Shown piece by piece: positions 53,153-62,345 of a stretch of 64,000 bases of DNA. Source of the stretch: Paenibacillus nuruki (GTDB taxonomy: Bacteria; Bacillota; Bacilli; Paenibacillales; Paenibacillaceae); the NCBI RefSeq assembly GCF_001721045.1, contig NZ_MDER01000036.1:22654-86653 (forward strand), in the 5' to 3' direction. Under the pieces are notes generated by a model. That model was given only the letters and a program-made list of their open reading frames with translations, had not been told where the DNA came from and searched no databases. Positions within the stretch are counted from its first letter, which is position 1, and each line of letters opens with the position of its first letter. The position numbers and the translations under genes are program-made.

Positions 53153-53716
53153 TTATTCTACATTGCTATGTTTAGCAAATAAGTCATCATGTTGGACTTG
53201 TTGAAGTTGTCCATAGGCTAAGCACACTGCATCCAGTAAGACATGTGTACATTGATCAAATAATGATCCCAAAGGTTGAATACTTGCTGCCTCGCCTTCA
53301 CGTCTATACTTGGTCGCTGCTGGAATATGCAAAATCGTATCTGCTAGTATACCCAGTGGTGATGATTCGTCGGTAGTCACCGCCACAATAGAGCATCCTA
53401 ACTCTTTAGCTTTGTCTGTTGTCCATATAGCGGATTTGGTTGTACCTGATCCAGATACAGCGATCAGTAGATCACCGCTAGCAAGTGCAGGCGTCACCGT
53501 TTCTCCAATCACATGAGAATCTGCACCTAGATGCATTAAGCGCATAGCAAATGATTTGGCCATAAATCCAGATCGTCCTTCACCGGTTACAAAAATACGC
53601 TGACTGTTAACAAGCAACGTGGCTAGCTTACTGATTGACTCTTGTGGTACATGGGCAATCACTTGGCTAATCTCAGCAATAATCTGCTCTGCTGTTGTCG
53701 ATTGAATGTTATTCAT
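53153..53716 (-). CDS. hxlB: 6-phospho-3-hexuloisomerase (SIS domain)
   Basis: 187 aa SIS-domain isomerase converting 3-hexulose-6-phosphate to fructose-6-phosphate. Motifs are FVTGEGRSGFMAKSFAMRLMHLG, GDLLIAVSGSGTT, and the C-terminal LGSLFDQCTHVLLDAV. GGAG lies 8 nt before the ATG at 53716. It follows hxlA by 26 nt, giving the ribulose monophosphate pair in reverse-transcribed order hxlA-hxlB. Confidence 0.88.
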   Translation of the reverse strand: MNNIQSTTAEQIIAEISQVIAHVPQESISKLATLLVNSQRIFVTGEGRSGFMAKSFAMRLMHLGADSHVIGETVTPALASGDLLIAVSGSGTTKSAIWTTDKAKELGCSIVAVTTDESSPLGILADTILHIPAATKYRREGEAASIQPLGSLFDQCTHVLLDAVCLAYGQLQQVQHDDLFAKHSNVE

Positions 53717-53742
53717 AGATATCACTCCATTTGTAAAATATA

Positions 53743-54438
53743 TTATATTGAAGCTGTTGTATTTGTAGACTGTGAAAAGAATGTATGGATTAGCTCTCGA
53801 ATCTGTTGGGCAGATTCAGCAGGATCATGCGCTTGGGTAATTGCAGAACCTACAATGACAACAGTAGGCGATTGTTGTAATATCGTCGGCAACGTCTCTA
53901 ACGTAATTCCACCTGCTACAGCAATCTTCGGTGTACTGTTATTGGCAATGGTATCAGTCGTAGTCTGTTGAATAGAAGATGATCCTGCTACTTGTCCGTG
54001 GTGCTCCTGTTCATCTTTACTCACATGATCGCATAATATAGCATCTGTATATTGCTTAAGGTGATGCCTTTTTTCTTGAGATACATTTAGCAAATCGATC
54101 ATCGTCTGTCTCTGATATTTGCGAGCAGTCTGCATACATAATTCTAATGTAGCATCAGGCGCCGCACCCATAACTGTCGCTACATCTGCTCCAGCTTCAA
54201 AACAAAGTTCAAATTCATATTTTGCATTATCGAACGTTTTGATATCCGCCACGATGATTTTATCAGGAAAAGCTTGCTTGATCTGACGTACACTTTCGAT
54301 ACCGAACTCTTTAATAAGCGATGTACCGACTTCGATCCAATCTACATACGGTTCGACTTGTTGTGCCATATGAATAGCTTCTTGAATCGTCATTCGATCT
54401 AGTGCGAGCTGTATACGCACTGGCTGTTGTTCAGTCAT
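53743..54438 (-). CDS. hxlA: 3-hexulose-6-phosphate synthase-like enzyme
   Basis: 231 aa OMP-decarboxylase-superfamily barrel. The family motif is IVADIKTFDNAKYEFELCFEAGAD, close to the DLKTMDAG pattern of HPS, and VAVAGGIT-like KIAVAGGI forms the phosphate site. HPS condenses formaldehyde with ribulose-5-phosphate and can run in reverse. A Ser/Thr/Gln-rich insert (about residues 148-168) precedes the phosphate strand. It is encoded behind a sugar-acid transporter, so a role in sugar breakdown rather than only formaldehyde fixation is possible. A keto-gulonate-phosphate decarboxylase is the main alternative. Confidence 0.82.
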   Translation of the reverse strand: MTEQQPVRIQLALDRMTIQEAIHMAQQVEPYVDWIEVGTSLIKEFGIESVRQIKQAFPDKIIVADIKTFDNAKYEFELCFEAGADVATVMGAAPDATLELCMQTARKYQRQTMIDLLNVSQEKRHHLKQYTDAILCDHVSKDEQEHHGQVAGSSSIQQTTTDTIANNSTPKIAVAGGITLETLPTILQQSPTVVIVGSAITQAHDPAESAQQIRELIHTFFSQSTNTTASI

Positions 54439-54552
54439 ATTTATTCTGCTCCTTCACTAAATATAAATTATTTTTTACATCATTTAGATATAAAAGAAAT
54501 ACACTATTCTATTGTTGTGTGACGTTATTTTACACTTTCACTATTCTTTTAT

Positions 54553-55851
54553 TTAAGTGGCACTGACTTTTGTTTTCCATTCTGGAGAAGCTTGAGGTTT
54601 CTGAGTCTGTGGTTTGCGTACCATCATAGTTAAGATCGCAGATAAAAGTAACGAGCCCGCCATAAACATATACGATGCATCGAACCCACCTGTGATATCG
54701 TTCAGATAACCTACAATATAAGAACCTGCAAATGAACCTAACGCCCCCATACTGTTAATCAGCGCCATGGCTCCACCTGCTACATTACGTGGTAATACTT
54801 CCGGTACGATAGCAAAAAATGGACCATACGGGGCATACATCGCTCCACCTGCAATCACCAGTAATACAAATGAAATCCAGAAGTGATTCGGGCCAATGAG
54901 ATACGATCCGTAAAAGGCAAGTGCTCCAATTAATAAGAAGGGCCAGACAAAGTTTTTACGGCTTTGCATTTTATCAGAAAAGAATGAAGTCACTAACATC
55001 AGAATGACAGCGAGCACATAGGGAACAGCCGCTAGCCAACCTGTCGATACCATCGTCATATTTGGTGCTTTGGCAATAATCGAAGGTAACCACATCACAA
55101 ATCCGTACACCCCAATACTCCAGAAAAAGTATTGCAGACTTAATTTGATAACAGTGGGTGAACGGAAAGCTTCACGGTAATTCTTCACTTGCTTCATACC
55201 TGCTTGTTCACGTTCCAATTCATCTTCTAAAGCTTGCTTCTCCGCATCGGTTAACCATTTGGCTTGAGAAGGCTTATCTTGTACCACTTTCCACCAGACA
55301 AATGCCCAGATAATAGCTGGCATTCCTTCTATAATAAACATCCACCGCCAACCTACAGCAGTCACAAGATACCCTGAAATAATCGACATCCACAATACCG
55401 TTGCAGGATTACCTAGAATCAGAAAGGTATTCGCACGTGAGCGTTCTTTATTCGTAAACCAGTGTGCATTAAAAACAAGCATGGCTGGCATGACCGCGCT
55501 TTCAACGACACCAAGTGCAAATCGGATCACGATCAATAGATTGACATTGGTAATCATCCCTGTTGCAGATGCCAGTGCACCCCACAGAATCAACGACCAG
55601 AAAATAAGCTTTTTCGCACTTTTTTTCTCCGCATAATGAGCGCCCGGAATTTGGAAAAAGAAATAACCTAGAAAGAAAAGGGCTCCCAGTAACGACGACA
55701 TCGCTGCTGAAATATTCAGATCATGTGCCATTCCTGATGCCGCACCAAAGCTATAATTCGCACGATCCAGATAAGCCAGACTATACGTAATAAAAATAAC
55801 CGGAATTAATCGTAACCAACGAGAAGCAGGTAAGGCTGTCTTTTCTTGCAT
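54553..55851 (-). CDS. MFS anion:cation symporter (hexuronate/sugar-acid transporter type)
   Basis: 432 aa with 12 predicted helices. The ACS-family pattern is visible: SLAYLDRANYSFGAASGMAHDL in helix 1, GYFFFQIPGAHYAEKKSAKK after helix 2, and RFALGVVESAVMPAMLVF. Relatives import glucuronate, galacturonate, tartrate or related acids. GGAGTG lies 8 nt upstream, inside the end of the kinase-fusion gene (2-nt gap), so the genes are coupled. Confidence 0.88.
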   Translation of the reverse strand: MQEKTALPASRWLRLIPVIFITYSLAYLDRANYSFGAASGMAHDLNISAAMSSLLGALFFLGYFFFQIPGAHYAEKKSAKKLIFWSLILWGALASATGMITNVNLLIVIRFALGVVESAVMPAMLVFNAHWFTNKERSRANTFLILGNPATVLWMSIISGYLVTAVGWRWMFIIEGMPAIIWAFVWWKVVQDKPSQAKWLTDAEKQALEDELEREQAGMKQVKNYREAFRSPTVIKLSLQYFFWSIGVYGFVMWLPSIIAKAPNMTMVSTGWLAAVPYVLAVILMLVTSFFSDKMQSRKNFVWPFLLIGALAFYGSYLIGPNHFWISFVLLVIAGGAMYAPYGPFFAIVPEVLPRNVAGGAMALINSMGALGSFAGSYIVGYLNDITGGFDASYMFMAGSLLLSAILTMMVRKPQTQKPQASPEWKTKVSAT

Positions 55852-55853
55852 GT

Positions 55854-57758
55854 TTATTTCACTCCTTCCAAAGATGGGTCTTGACTTGAAGTATGCTCAA
55901 CTATTCCATCTGCTGGTGATACATATCTTGGCTGATGCTCGATAAAGTGCTGCAATTCATGTTCAGTAGGATATCCTTCATGATCGCCGATGGATTGGAC
56001 TGCTAATGCACCGATCGCACACCCTCTGGTAATCGCTTGTTCGATGGTAAGTCCAGCTAACCAACCGCTAACCGTTCCAACAGCAAATCCATCGCCTGCA
56101 CCAACTGTATCTATTACATGGTCTACCATAAATCCGGGTACAATACCTTCTTGCTCCTGACTGCGATAATAAGCACCAGATGGACCTAATTTGACGACAA
56201 CCATTTTCACCCCTTGCTTCAGGTAAAAATCTGCAATTTCTTCCGGTACTACTGATCCTGTTAATATCTGCCCTTCTTCAATACCCGGTAACACGATGTC
56301 TGCTTGAATAGCAAACTGATTAATCGTCTGGATCATCTCCGCTTCACTATTCCACAAGGTTAGACGCAAGTTAGGATCAAATGAGATGCTTCTATCGTTA
56401 TCACGCATATGTTGAATAACATGCTGAGCAAATTCACGATTAGTATCTGATAATGCTAAAGGAATCCCTGTCATATGCAAATGCCGAGCTGAACTAAAAT
56501 AAGAAAGATCGAGATTCTGGATACTCATCTGACTTGCTGCTGATCCACGACGAAAATATTGTACTTGCGGGTCACCGCTGATCACTTTGGATTTGAGCTG
56601 AAATCCTGTAGGGTGTTCTGAATCTACACGTACATGATCCAAATTGACATGCTCATTTGCCAATTGTTGTTGTACAAATGTACCAAAAGCATCAGCTCCT
56701 ACCTGACTTGCCCAACCCGAGCGAAGACCTAGACGAGCAAATCCGATCGCTGCATTGGCTTCTGCTCCAGCTAGTCGTTTACTAAATAAAGACACATTGT
56801 GCAGATCACCTACTTCTTCAGCTACAAACATCGTCATCGCTTCGCCAAAAGTAACGATATCCAGTGATGTATTATCACTTTTGGTAGGTAAGGTCGATGA
56901 TGTTAAAAGCTCATTTTTATCTACTTTAGCGGTATCTGTCGTAGTATCCATCGTATGATTGCTCCTTCCTGCTGTGCGTAGTACATGATTGTAATACTCA
57001 ATCTGTGTATCATCTAATAATGTAAATTCTATCGCCCGCCATGCTTGATTCGGAAGAATTTCGATGACTTGACGCCACAATGCTTGTTCCTCTGTCGGTA
57101 AAGGAAGCGTTAGATATCTATTCTCTTGCTGAACCGAATGCTTAGCATGAATATACGTCACGTAAGGTGCTAACTGCCGGGCAGCTTGAAGTGCATCATG
57201 TCCTGTATATAACCAGTTGCCAATATCAAAAGTCATCCCGATCGAATACAGTGGCGAATGCGCTTGCAAAATAGCTAATTGTTCAAAAAAGCAAAGCAAC
57301 CGTGCAGGATCACCACCCTCTAGCGTCTGATCATTTTCGATCCATAATTGCAAACTAGAGGTTGAATCCTGATTAGCAAAAAACTGATCAATACTTGCAA
57401 GAAGTCCTTCTATAGACGACTGTGTAACTTCATAATGACCGAGTGACAATTTGACTGCGTCTGCTCCTAATTGCTGTGCTTCTCTCAAAGAACGATAGAG
57501 AATGTCTTGATCTAGCAAATGATTATCTTGCCATAACGATGCAGGTACCGAATAAACAGTATATGCAAGATTTGCTTGCTCAATCGCTTGTCTGCATTGA
57601 TCTAAAGGCAATAACAGATCAGACTCTACAAACCATTCACGCCGAATCTCTATACCCTCCGCTCCAATCTCAGCAATACGTGTCGCCACTTGTGCTTGAG
57701 GTACTTTGCTATGAACAACATCTGCAAATACAGATGTGGGGATAATGGTAGTGGTCAT
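55854..57758 (-). CDS. Sugar isomerase/epimerase TIM barrel fused to PfkB-type 2-keto-3-deoxygluconate kinase
   Basis: 634 aa bifunctional protein. Residues 1-265 are a xylose-isomerase-like TIM barrel (EGIEIRREWF, DAVKLSLGHY, MTFDIGNW, AIEFTLL). A Thr/Asn/Ser-rich linker follows. Residues 297-620 are a ribokinase-family kinase resembling KdgK (FGEAMTMFVAEEVGDL, GAEANAAIGFARLG, GSAASQM, and catalytic DTVGAGDGFAVG). The combination suggests isomerisation then phosphorylation of a sugar acid. AAAGGAG lies 9 nt upstream. Two tandem operators lie 107-131 bp before the start. Confidence 0.88.
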   Translation of the reverse strand: MTTTIIPTSVFADVVHSKVPQAQVATRIAEIGAEGIEIRREWFVESDLLLPLDQCRQAIEQANLAYTVYSVPASLWQDNHLLDQDILYRSLREAQQLGADAVKLSLGHYEVTQSSIEGLLASIDQFFANQDSTSSLQLWIENDQTLEGGDPARLLCFFEQLAILQAHSPLYSIGMTFDIGNWLYTGHDALQAARQLAPYVTYIHAKHSVQQENRYLTLPLPTEEQALWRQVIEILPNQAWRAIEFTLLDDTQIEYYNHVLRTAGRSNHTMDTTTDTAKVDKNELLTSSTLPTKSDNTSLDIVTFGEAMTMFVAEEVGDLHNVSLFSKRLAGAEANAAIGFARLGLRSGWASQVGADAFGTFVQQQLANEHVNLDHVRVDSEHPTGFQLKSKVISGDPQVQYFRRGSAASQMSIQNLDLSYFSSARHLHMTGIPLALSDTNREFAQHVIQHMRDNDRSISFDPNLRLTLWNSEAEMIQTINQFAIQADIVLPGIEEGQILTGSVVPEEIADFYLKQGVKMVVVKLGPSGAYYRSQEQEGIVPGFMVDHVIDTVGAGDGFAVGTVSGWLAGLTIEQAITRGCAIGALAVQSIGDHEGYPTEHELQHFIEHQPRYVSPADGIVEHTSSQDPSLEGVK

Positions 57759-57864
57759 CGATGTGTACTCCTTTCAGCTTTTCGCATTCGTATAATAAAG
57801 ATGTCTGTTATTTCACTATTCATCTGTAAGATATTCATCCATTTCACTTGTAAAAGAATTTTAA

Positions 57865-57889
57865 TAAATCGGTTTAGTAAATCGGTTTA
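57865..57889. promoter_or_regulatory. Tandem LacI-type operators upstream of the sugar-acid operon
   Basis: TAAATCGGTTTA occurs twice (57865-57876 and 57878-57889), separated by one G, so centres are 13 bp apart. Each is a near-palindrome with the central CG typical of LacI-family sites. The LacI gene at 58631 is the likely regulator. Confidence 0.65.
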
Positions 57890-58072
57890 TGAAGTGAGTA
57901 TAATCTAATCATTTTAGAAATACAAGCCTTTTTGTAAACGTTATCTGTATTTATATGGTAAAAGGTACTTTTGAACTAATCGTGCTATCCCAGATGAGTT
58001 ATTACATATTGAATTGTATATTTATACATAATAGTGTATATTAATCTTTTATACATAAAGGAGATGATTGTA

Positions 58073-58528
58073 TTGGAATCTATACCTACTGTTATCCGTC
58101 AAGCAACAAGTACAGATGTAGACGCATTGACCACTATTATGAATGAATACATCGGAGACTTTTATCAAAAGCCGAAGCCTGCTGTAGAAAAGCTTCACCA
58201 TCTGATCCATACGTTATTGGAATTGCAATTAGGGGTTCAATTTGTAGTCGAGCAAAATAATCAGACTGTAGGATTTGCAACATTGTACTTCTCATTTAGC
58301 TCAATCAAAGCAGAAAAAGTGACCATTATGAACGATCTGTATCTGCAAGAACATTTACGAGATACGGAAGTTGAAGTTCAATTGTTCAAGCACTGTCACA
58401 AATACACTCAAGATCATGGATTTGCTCATATGAGCTGGGTAGCGGCTCCACATAATACGCGTGCTCATCGCTTTTTCGATCAAATGGGATGTACACGAAT
58501 CGATTGGGTCGATTATATGATCGTGTAA
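58073..58528 (+). CDS. GNAT-family N-acetyltransferase
   Basis: 151 aa. The fold is visible from IRQATSTDVDALTTIM to the central strand VGFATLYFSF and the C-terminal SWVAAPHNTRAHRFFDQMGC. The acetyl-CoA P-loop is less canonical (LQEHLRDTEVEVQLFKHC). The TTG at 58073 is chosen because AAAGGAG lies 9 nt upstream; the upstream in-frame ATG codons are too close to or before it. Substrate is unknown. It lies between the sugar-acid operon and its LacI gene. Confidence 0.78.
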   Translation: MESIPTVIRQATSTDVDALTTIMNEYIGDFYQKPKPAVEKLHHLIHTLLELQLGVQFVVEQNNQTVGFATLYFSFSSIKAEKVTIMNDLYLQEHLRDTEVEVQLFKHCHKYTQDHGFAHMSWVAAPHNTRAHRFFDQMGCTRIDWVDYMIV

Positions 58529-58531
58529 CGC

Positions 58532-58581
58532 AAAAAGAGACTGCTCAAGATCTGTAACTGTGATCTGAAGCAGTCTCTTTT
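58532..58581. terminator. Bidirectional terminator
   Basis: Stem AAAGAGACTGCT/AGCAGTCTCTTT with inner AGATC/GATCT pairs. It lies between the convergent GNAT and lacI-type genes. Confidence 0.85.
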
Positions 58582-58630
58582 ATATCATTACAATATATAT
58601 ATTTAAAAAACTAAAAGCGTACTATTCATT

Positions 58631-59656
58631 TTATTGTATATTAATGACTTGGGCAGAAGACTCTCGAATCATCAATGTACAGGTAAATTGCTTTTCTTGT
58701 ATCGCTGGTGGTACTTGCCCAGTACTCTCTGCGGAGATCGAAGCGATCAGCATTTCTGCGGCTTGTCTGCCCATATCATGAGAAGGCTGAATAATCGTAG
58801 ATAATGTAGGGGTCAATAACTCTGCAAATGGAATATTATCAAACACAATCAAAGCCATATCTTGCGGAATCTGTAACTGATGTTCTTTGAGAAAAGCCAG
58901 TACTTCTAACAAGACTAGATCATTTCCAGCAATAATCGCAGTTGGTAATTGGTGCTGATCTGTCCATGCACTTAATTGGTGTCGTAGTTGCCCGACTTCA
59001 TCCGAGATTATCATCGGTGTGATCTGTGGTAACTTTTCCTGCATCGCCCTTGTATATCCTTGAACCCGTTCTACCCGAGTCGAAATTGTTAAAGGTGCCG
59101 TTAGCATCGCAATCTGTTGGTGCCCGCTAGTAATCAAGTGCTCTGTTGCTGTATAGGCGGCTTGTTCATTATCGACCACTACACGATTGACCTGTACGCC
59201 TTCAAGCTTCCGATCTACAAATACCAATGGGAATCCTTCTTGAACTAACTTCTGGTACAACGGTTTTAACTGACCCGATGGAAAAGCAATCACACCATCG
59301 ACTTGTTTGGAACGCAGTAATTCCAAATCTTCTCGTTCTCTTGCTTCATCTTCATCCGTATTGCAAAGGATCACACTAATGCCTTGTTCTCGACAATAAC
59401 TCTCGATCCCCCGACAAACTTCTAATGAAAATTGATGCAACATATTCGCCACGATCACACCAATAGTAAATGTACGTTTTTGTTTCAAACTACGTGCTAG
59501 CACATTGGGACGATAATCCAATGCTTGAATCGCCGCAGCTATTTTGTCTTTGGTTGTACTGCTCATATATTCATAACGCCCGTTTAGATACTGGGAGACT
59601 GTACTTTTGGATACTCCTGCTTCACGAGCCACATCTGCCATTGTCATTTTCGCCAT
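58631..59656 (-). CDS. LacI-family transcriptional regulator (KdgR-like)
   Basis: 341 aa. The N-terminal HTH is TMADVAREAGVSKSTVSQYLNG with hinge helix YRPNVLARSL. A periplasmic-binding-like effector domain follows (FTIGVIVANMLHQFS, GVIAFPSGQ, FVDRKLEGV). It is separated by one gene from the fused KDG-kinase operon, whose promoter has two LacI-type sites. It is probably that operon's repressor. Confidence 0.9.
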   Translation of the reverse strand: MAKMTMADVAREAGVSKSTVSQYLNGRYEYMSSTTKDKIAAAIQALDYRPNVLARSLKQKRTFTIGVIVANMLHQFSLEVCRGIESYCREQGISVILCNTDEDEAREREDLELLRSKQVDGVIAFPSGQLKPLYQKLVQEGFPLVFVDRKLEGVQVNRVVVDNEQAAYTATEHLITSGHQQIAMLTAPLTISTRVERVQGYTRAMQEKLPQITPMIISDEVGQLRHQLSAWTDQHQLPTAIIAGNDLVLLEVLAFLKEHQLQIPQDMALIVFDNIPFAELLTPTLSTIIQPSHDMGRQAAEMLIASISAESTGQVPPAIQEKQFTCTLMIRESSAQVINIQ

Positions 59657-59833
59657 AGTTACTGCCCTTTCTCTATGATCCGAGTGTAGTTAAAGATGCA
59701 CATACGGATAGGGTTAATCTGTGATTGAATATTATCATAGCGTAAGGATTTATTGTAGCACAACCATCTACATTTTAAGAATAAGATCACCCTGATTTAT
59801 AGATAGGATATACAAGTAAAGATCATCATCATA

Positions 59834-59864
59834 TTGACATCAACAAATATGTGTATATACTCAT
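59834..59864 (+). promoter_or_regulatory. marR-type promoter with operator over the -10
   Basis: TTGACA (59834-59839), 16-bp spacer, TATACT (59856-59861). The near-palindrome ATGTGTATATACTCAT (59849-59864) overlaps the -10 and shares GTGTATATAC with the perfect palindrome at 60350-60365. The start codon at 59869 follows with essentially no leader. Confidence 0.6.
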
Positions 59865-59868
59865 ATTT

Positions 59869-60333
59869 ATGACAAAACAACATTCAACTTCCGATTTTCC
59901 AGAGAAAATCGATTATACCACAATGTGTGCTTGCTTGAATTTTAGAAAAGCTTCGCGATTTATTACGAGTTTATACGATGAATATTTAAGACCTGTCGGG
60001 ATCAGAGCTACACAGTTATCTTTGCTAATGGCACTTGAACAGACTGGCTCTGTTACTATTACTTCTCTAGCCGAAGTACTTCTTATGGATCGTACTACTT
60101 TACCACGCGATCTAAAGCCTCTTGAGAGAAACGGCTGGGTATCTATTACAGAGGGAAAGGATCGTCGAAAACGTTTTATTGCTTTAACACCTGAAGGTAA
60201 AGAACTTCTCGACCGTGCACTTCCATTATGGGAACAGGCACAGACCCGTGTTCAAGACTATATGGGTGAGACGCGTTATACAGGTTTACTTGGTCAATTG
60301 TCTAATATTGTTAAGCTAAATAGAGAAATTTAA
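59869..60333 (+). CDS. MarR-family transcriptional regulator
   Basis: 154 aa winged-helix dimer. The recognition region is TSLAEVLLMDRTTLPRDLKPLERNGW and the wing EGKDRRKRFIALTPEGKEL. A TMCACLNFRKA segment holds two Cys near residue 21, a possible redox switch. No ribosome site precedes the ATG at 59869, and the predicted transcription start is within 1-2 nt of it. It reads toward the iron-sulfur protein gene, with a matching palindrome in between. Confidence 0.85.
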   Translation: MTKQHSTSDFPEKIDYTTMCACLNFRKASRFITSLYDEYLRPVGIRATQLSLLMALEQTGSVTITSLAEVLLMDRTTLPRDLKPLERNGWVSITEGKDRRKRFIALTPEGKELLDRALPLWEQAQTRVQDYMGETRYTGLLGQLSNIVKLNREI

Positions 60334-60349
60334 TTTTTTTTAATCAAAA

Positions 60350-60365
60350 AGGTGTATATACACCT
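60350..60365. promoter_or_regulatory. Perfect palindromic operator AGGTGTATATACACCT
   Basis: 16-bp perfect palindrome 22 bp before the start of the iron-sulfur protein gene. It contains the same GTGTATATAC found over the marR promoter, so MarR control of both genes is likely. Confidence 0.65.
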
Positions 60366-60386
60366 AATTAAAAGGAGCAGATAAAC

Positions 60387-61724
60387 ATGGCTGATATGAA
60401 AAAACATCCTACCGTTCTGCGTTACTATGAATCTGTTGCACAATCTGCAAATTTTGACAATGAAATACTTGATTATGATTGGATACGCGAATTATGTCTT
60501 GAAGCTGGAGCAGATGATGTGGGAGTGATCTCTATCGAACGCTCCGAATTGGATGATCAGCGTGAGGATATTCTATCTGTATTTCCACATGCCAAAACGA
60601 TGATCAGTTTCGTTTCCAGAATGAATCGAGAACCGATCCGTACCCCTGCACGCTCTCTTGCTAATATTGAATTTCATCACACTGGAGATAAGGTAGCCGA
60701 CACATCCCATAACATCGTATCTGCCTTAGAAGCACGAGGAGTACGAGCTTTAAATGCAGCTATGGGTTTCCCGATGGAAATGGATAAGTTTCCTGGTAAA
60801 GCATGGGTTGTTTCACTCAAACCTGTTGCCGTTGCCGCAGGATTAGGTAAGATGGGCATTCATCGTAATGTGATTCATCCGAAGTTCGGAAATTTTATTC
60901 TTCTTGGTGCTATTATGCTAGATGCTAAAGTCAACAAAGAAGATCGACCGATTGATTACAATCCATGTCTGGAATGCAAGCTTTGTGTGGCTGCCTGCCC
61001 TGTGGGTGCGATCGGTGCAGATGGACAATTTAACTTTTCATCATGCGCTACACACAATTATCGTGAGTTTATGGGCGGTTTTAGCGATTTTGTAGAAACG
61101 ATTGTGGATAGCAAGAACACGAAAGAATTTCGGAATGAAGTTCCTGCAACAGAATCCGCTTCATGGTGGCAAAGTTTGAGTTTTGGCGCTAACTACAAAG
61201 CCGCTTATTGCTTATCCGTTTGTCCTGCCGGCGATGATGTCATCGGACCATTTCTGCAAGATCGTAAAGGGTTTATGAATGATATCCTGAAGCCATTGCA
61301 AGCCAAAGAAGAGACGATATATGTTATCCCTGGCTCAGATGCAGAAGCACATGTCCAAAAACGTTTTCCCCATAAAACAGTCAAACGTGTTGGTAATGGA
61401 CTTATACCGAATTCGATCAGTCTTTTGGTCACCCTGATGCCTCATGTATTTCAACCTAATCAAGCCACCGATGTAAACTGTACGTATCATTTCACATTCA
61501 CAGGCAATGAAACGAGACAAACCACATTCGATATTCGTAATAAAAAGCTTCAGGTTACCGACGGTCTTCATGGCAAACCCGATATTCAGATTACAGTAGA
61601 TAGCAAAACATGGCTTAAAATTGTGGCGAAAGAAAAAAATGTAGGCGTAGCATTACTAACAGGCAAACTCAGATTCAAAGGCAATCCCAAATTGTTAATC
61701 AAATTTGAGAAATGCTTTGCTTAA
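60387..61724 (+). CDS. QueG-like 4Fe-4S protein with C-terminal SCP2-like domain
   Basis: 445 aa. The N-terminal and middle part resembles epoxyqueuosine-reductase-like proteins (AGADDVGVISIE, AAGLGKMGIHRNVIHPKFGNF). A ferredoxin motif follows: NPCLECKLCVAACPVGAI (about residues 191-208), with later cysteines in CATHNY and YCLSVCPAGDD. The last about 95 residues (CTYHFTFTGNETRQTTFDI to VALLTGKLRFKGNPKLLIKF) look like an SCP2 sterol/lipid carrier domain. It is probably a redox enzyme for a hydrophobic substrate rather than QueG itself. AAAGGAG lies upstream. Confidence 0.78.
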   Translation: MADMKKHPTVLRYYESVAQSANFDNEILDYDWIRELCLEAGADDVGVISIERSELDDQREDILSVFPHAKTMISFVSRMNREPIRTPARSLANIEFHHTGDKVADTSHNIVSALEARGVRALNAAMGFPMEMDKFPGKAWVVSLKPVAVAAGLGKMGIHRNVIHPKFGNFILLGAIMLDAKVNKEDRPIDYNPCLECKLCVAACPVGAIGADGQFNFSSCATHNYREFMGGFSDFVETIVDSKNTKEFRNEVPATESASWWQSLSFGANYKAAYCLSVCPAGDDVIGPFLQDRKGFMNDILKPLQAKEETIYVIPGSDAEAHVQKRFPHKTVKRVGNGLIPNSISLLVTLMPHVFQPNQATDVNCTYHFTFTGNETRQTTFDIRNKKLQVTDGLHGKPDIQITVDSKTWLKIVAKEKNVGVALLTGKLRFKGNPKLLIKFEKCFA

Positions 61725-61738
61725 TGAACGTATCTTAT

Positions 61739-62296
61739 TCAAAGTTTCTTTTTGTTTGATTCGTTGGAGTGTTTTCGATATTCTTTTGCCAATATAGAGT
61801 ACAGATAGGAATCATGAAATTCGCCTTTATAATACCAGTGCTCACGCATCATGCCTTCACGTGTCATTCCGATCTTTTGCATAACTTTCTCAGAAGCTCT
61901 ATTAGCCGGACGACAAGTCGCATAGATTCGATGTACATCCAATATCTCAAATCCATAAGTGAGTATAGCTTGAGCCGCTTCTGTCACATAACCTCTGCCC
62001 TGATGATCAGGGTTCAGTACATAACCAATCTCAGCATTCGTCTGGTGAACATGAATACCAATCCCGCCGATTAACGTCCCTTCATGCTGGAGGCAAATGG
62101 CGAATTCATAATCTTGACGAGACGATTGCTGTTGTTGAGCGATTACTTCTTTCACATACGCTTGAGTATCTGCTTCAGTGTTAGGCCCCCATGCTGTGTG
62201 CTGTGTGACTTCAGGTAATTGAGTATAAGTATGTATCGCTTTCCAATCGGTATCTTGTATTTCTCGAATAACAAGTCGCTGTGTTTCTAAGTGCAT
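61739..62296 (-). CDS. GNAT acetyltransferase, RimJ/RimL type
   Basis: 185 aa. Typical start MHLETQRLVIREIQDTDW, acetyl-CoA site GYVLNPDHQGRGYVTEAAQA, and end RPANRASEKVMQKIGMTREGMMREHWYYKGEFHDS. Relatives acetylate ribosomal protein N-termini or small amines. The ATG at 62296 has GGAGG 8 nt upstream; the ATG at 62311 lies before it. Confidence 0.9.
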   Translation of the reverse strand: MHLETQRLVIREIQDTDWKAIHTYTQLPEVTQHTAWGPNTEADTQAYVKEVIAQQQQSSRQDYEFAICLQHEGTLIGGIGIHVHQTNAEIGYVLNPDHQGRGYVTEAAQAILTYGFEILDVHRIYATCRPANRASEKVMQKIGMTREGMMREHWYYKGEFHDSYLYSILAKEYRKHSNESNKKKL

Positions 62297-62345
62297 AAGG
62301 TATTCCTCCATCTTAGTATAGGCTCAAATGCAGATCTTATTTACC

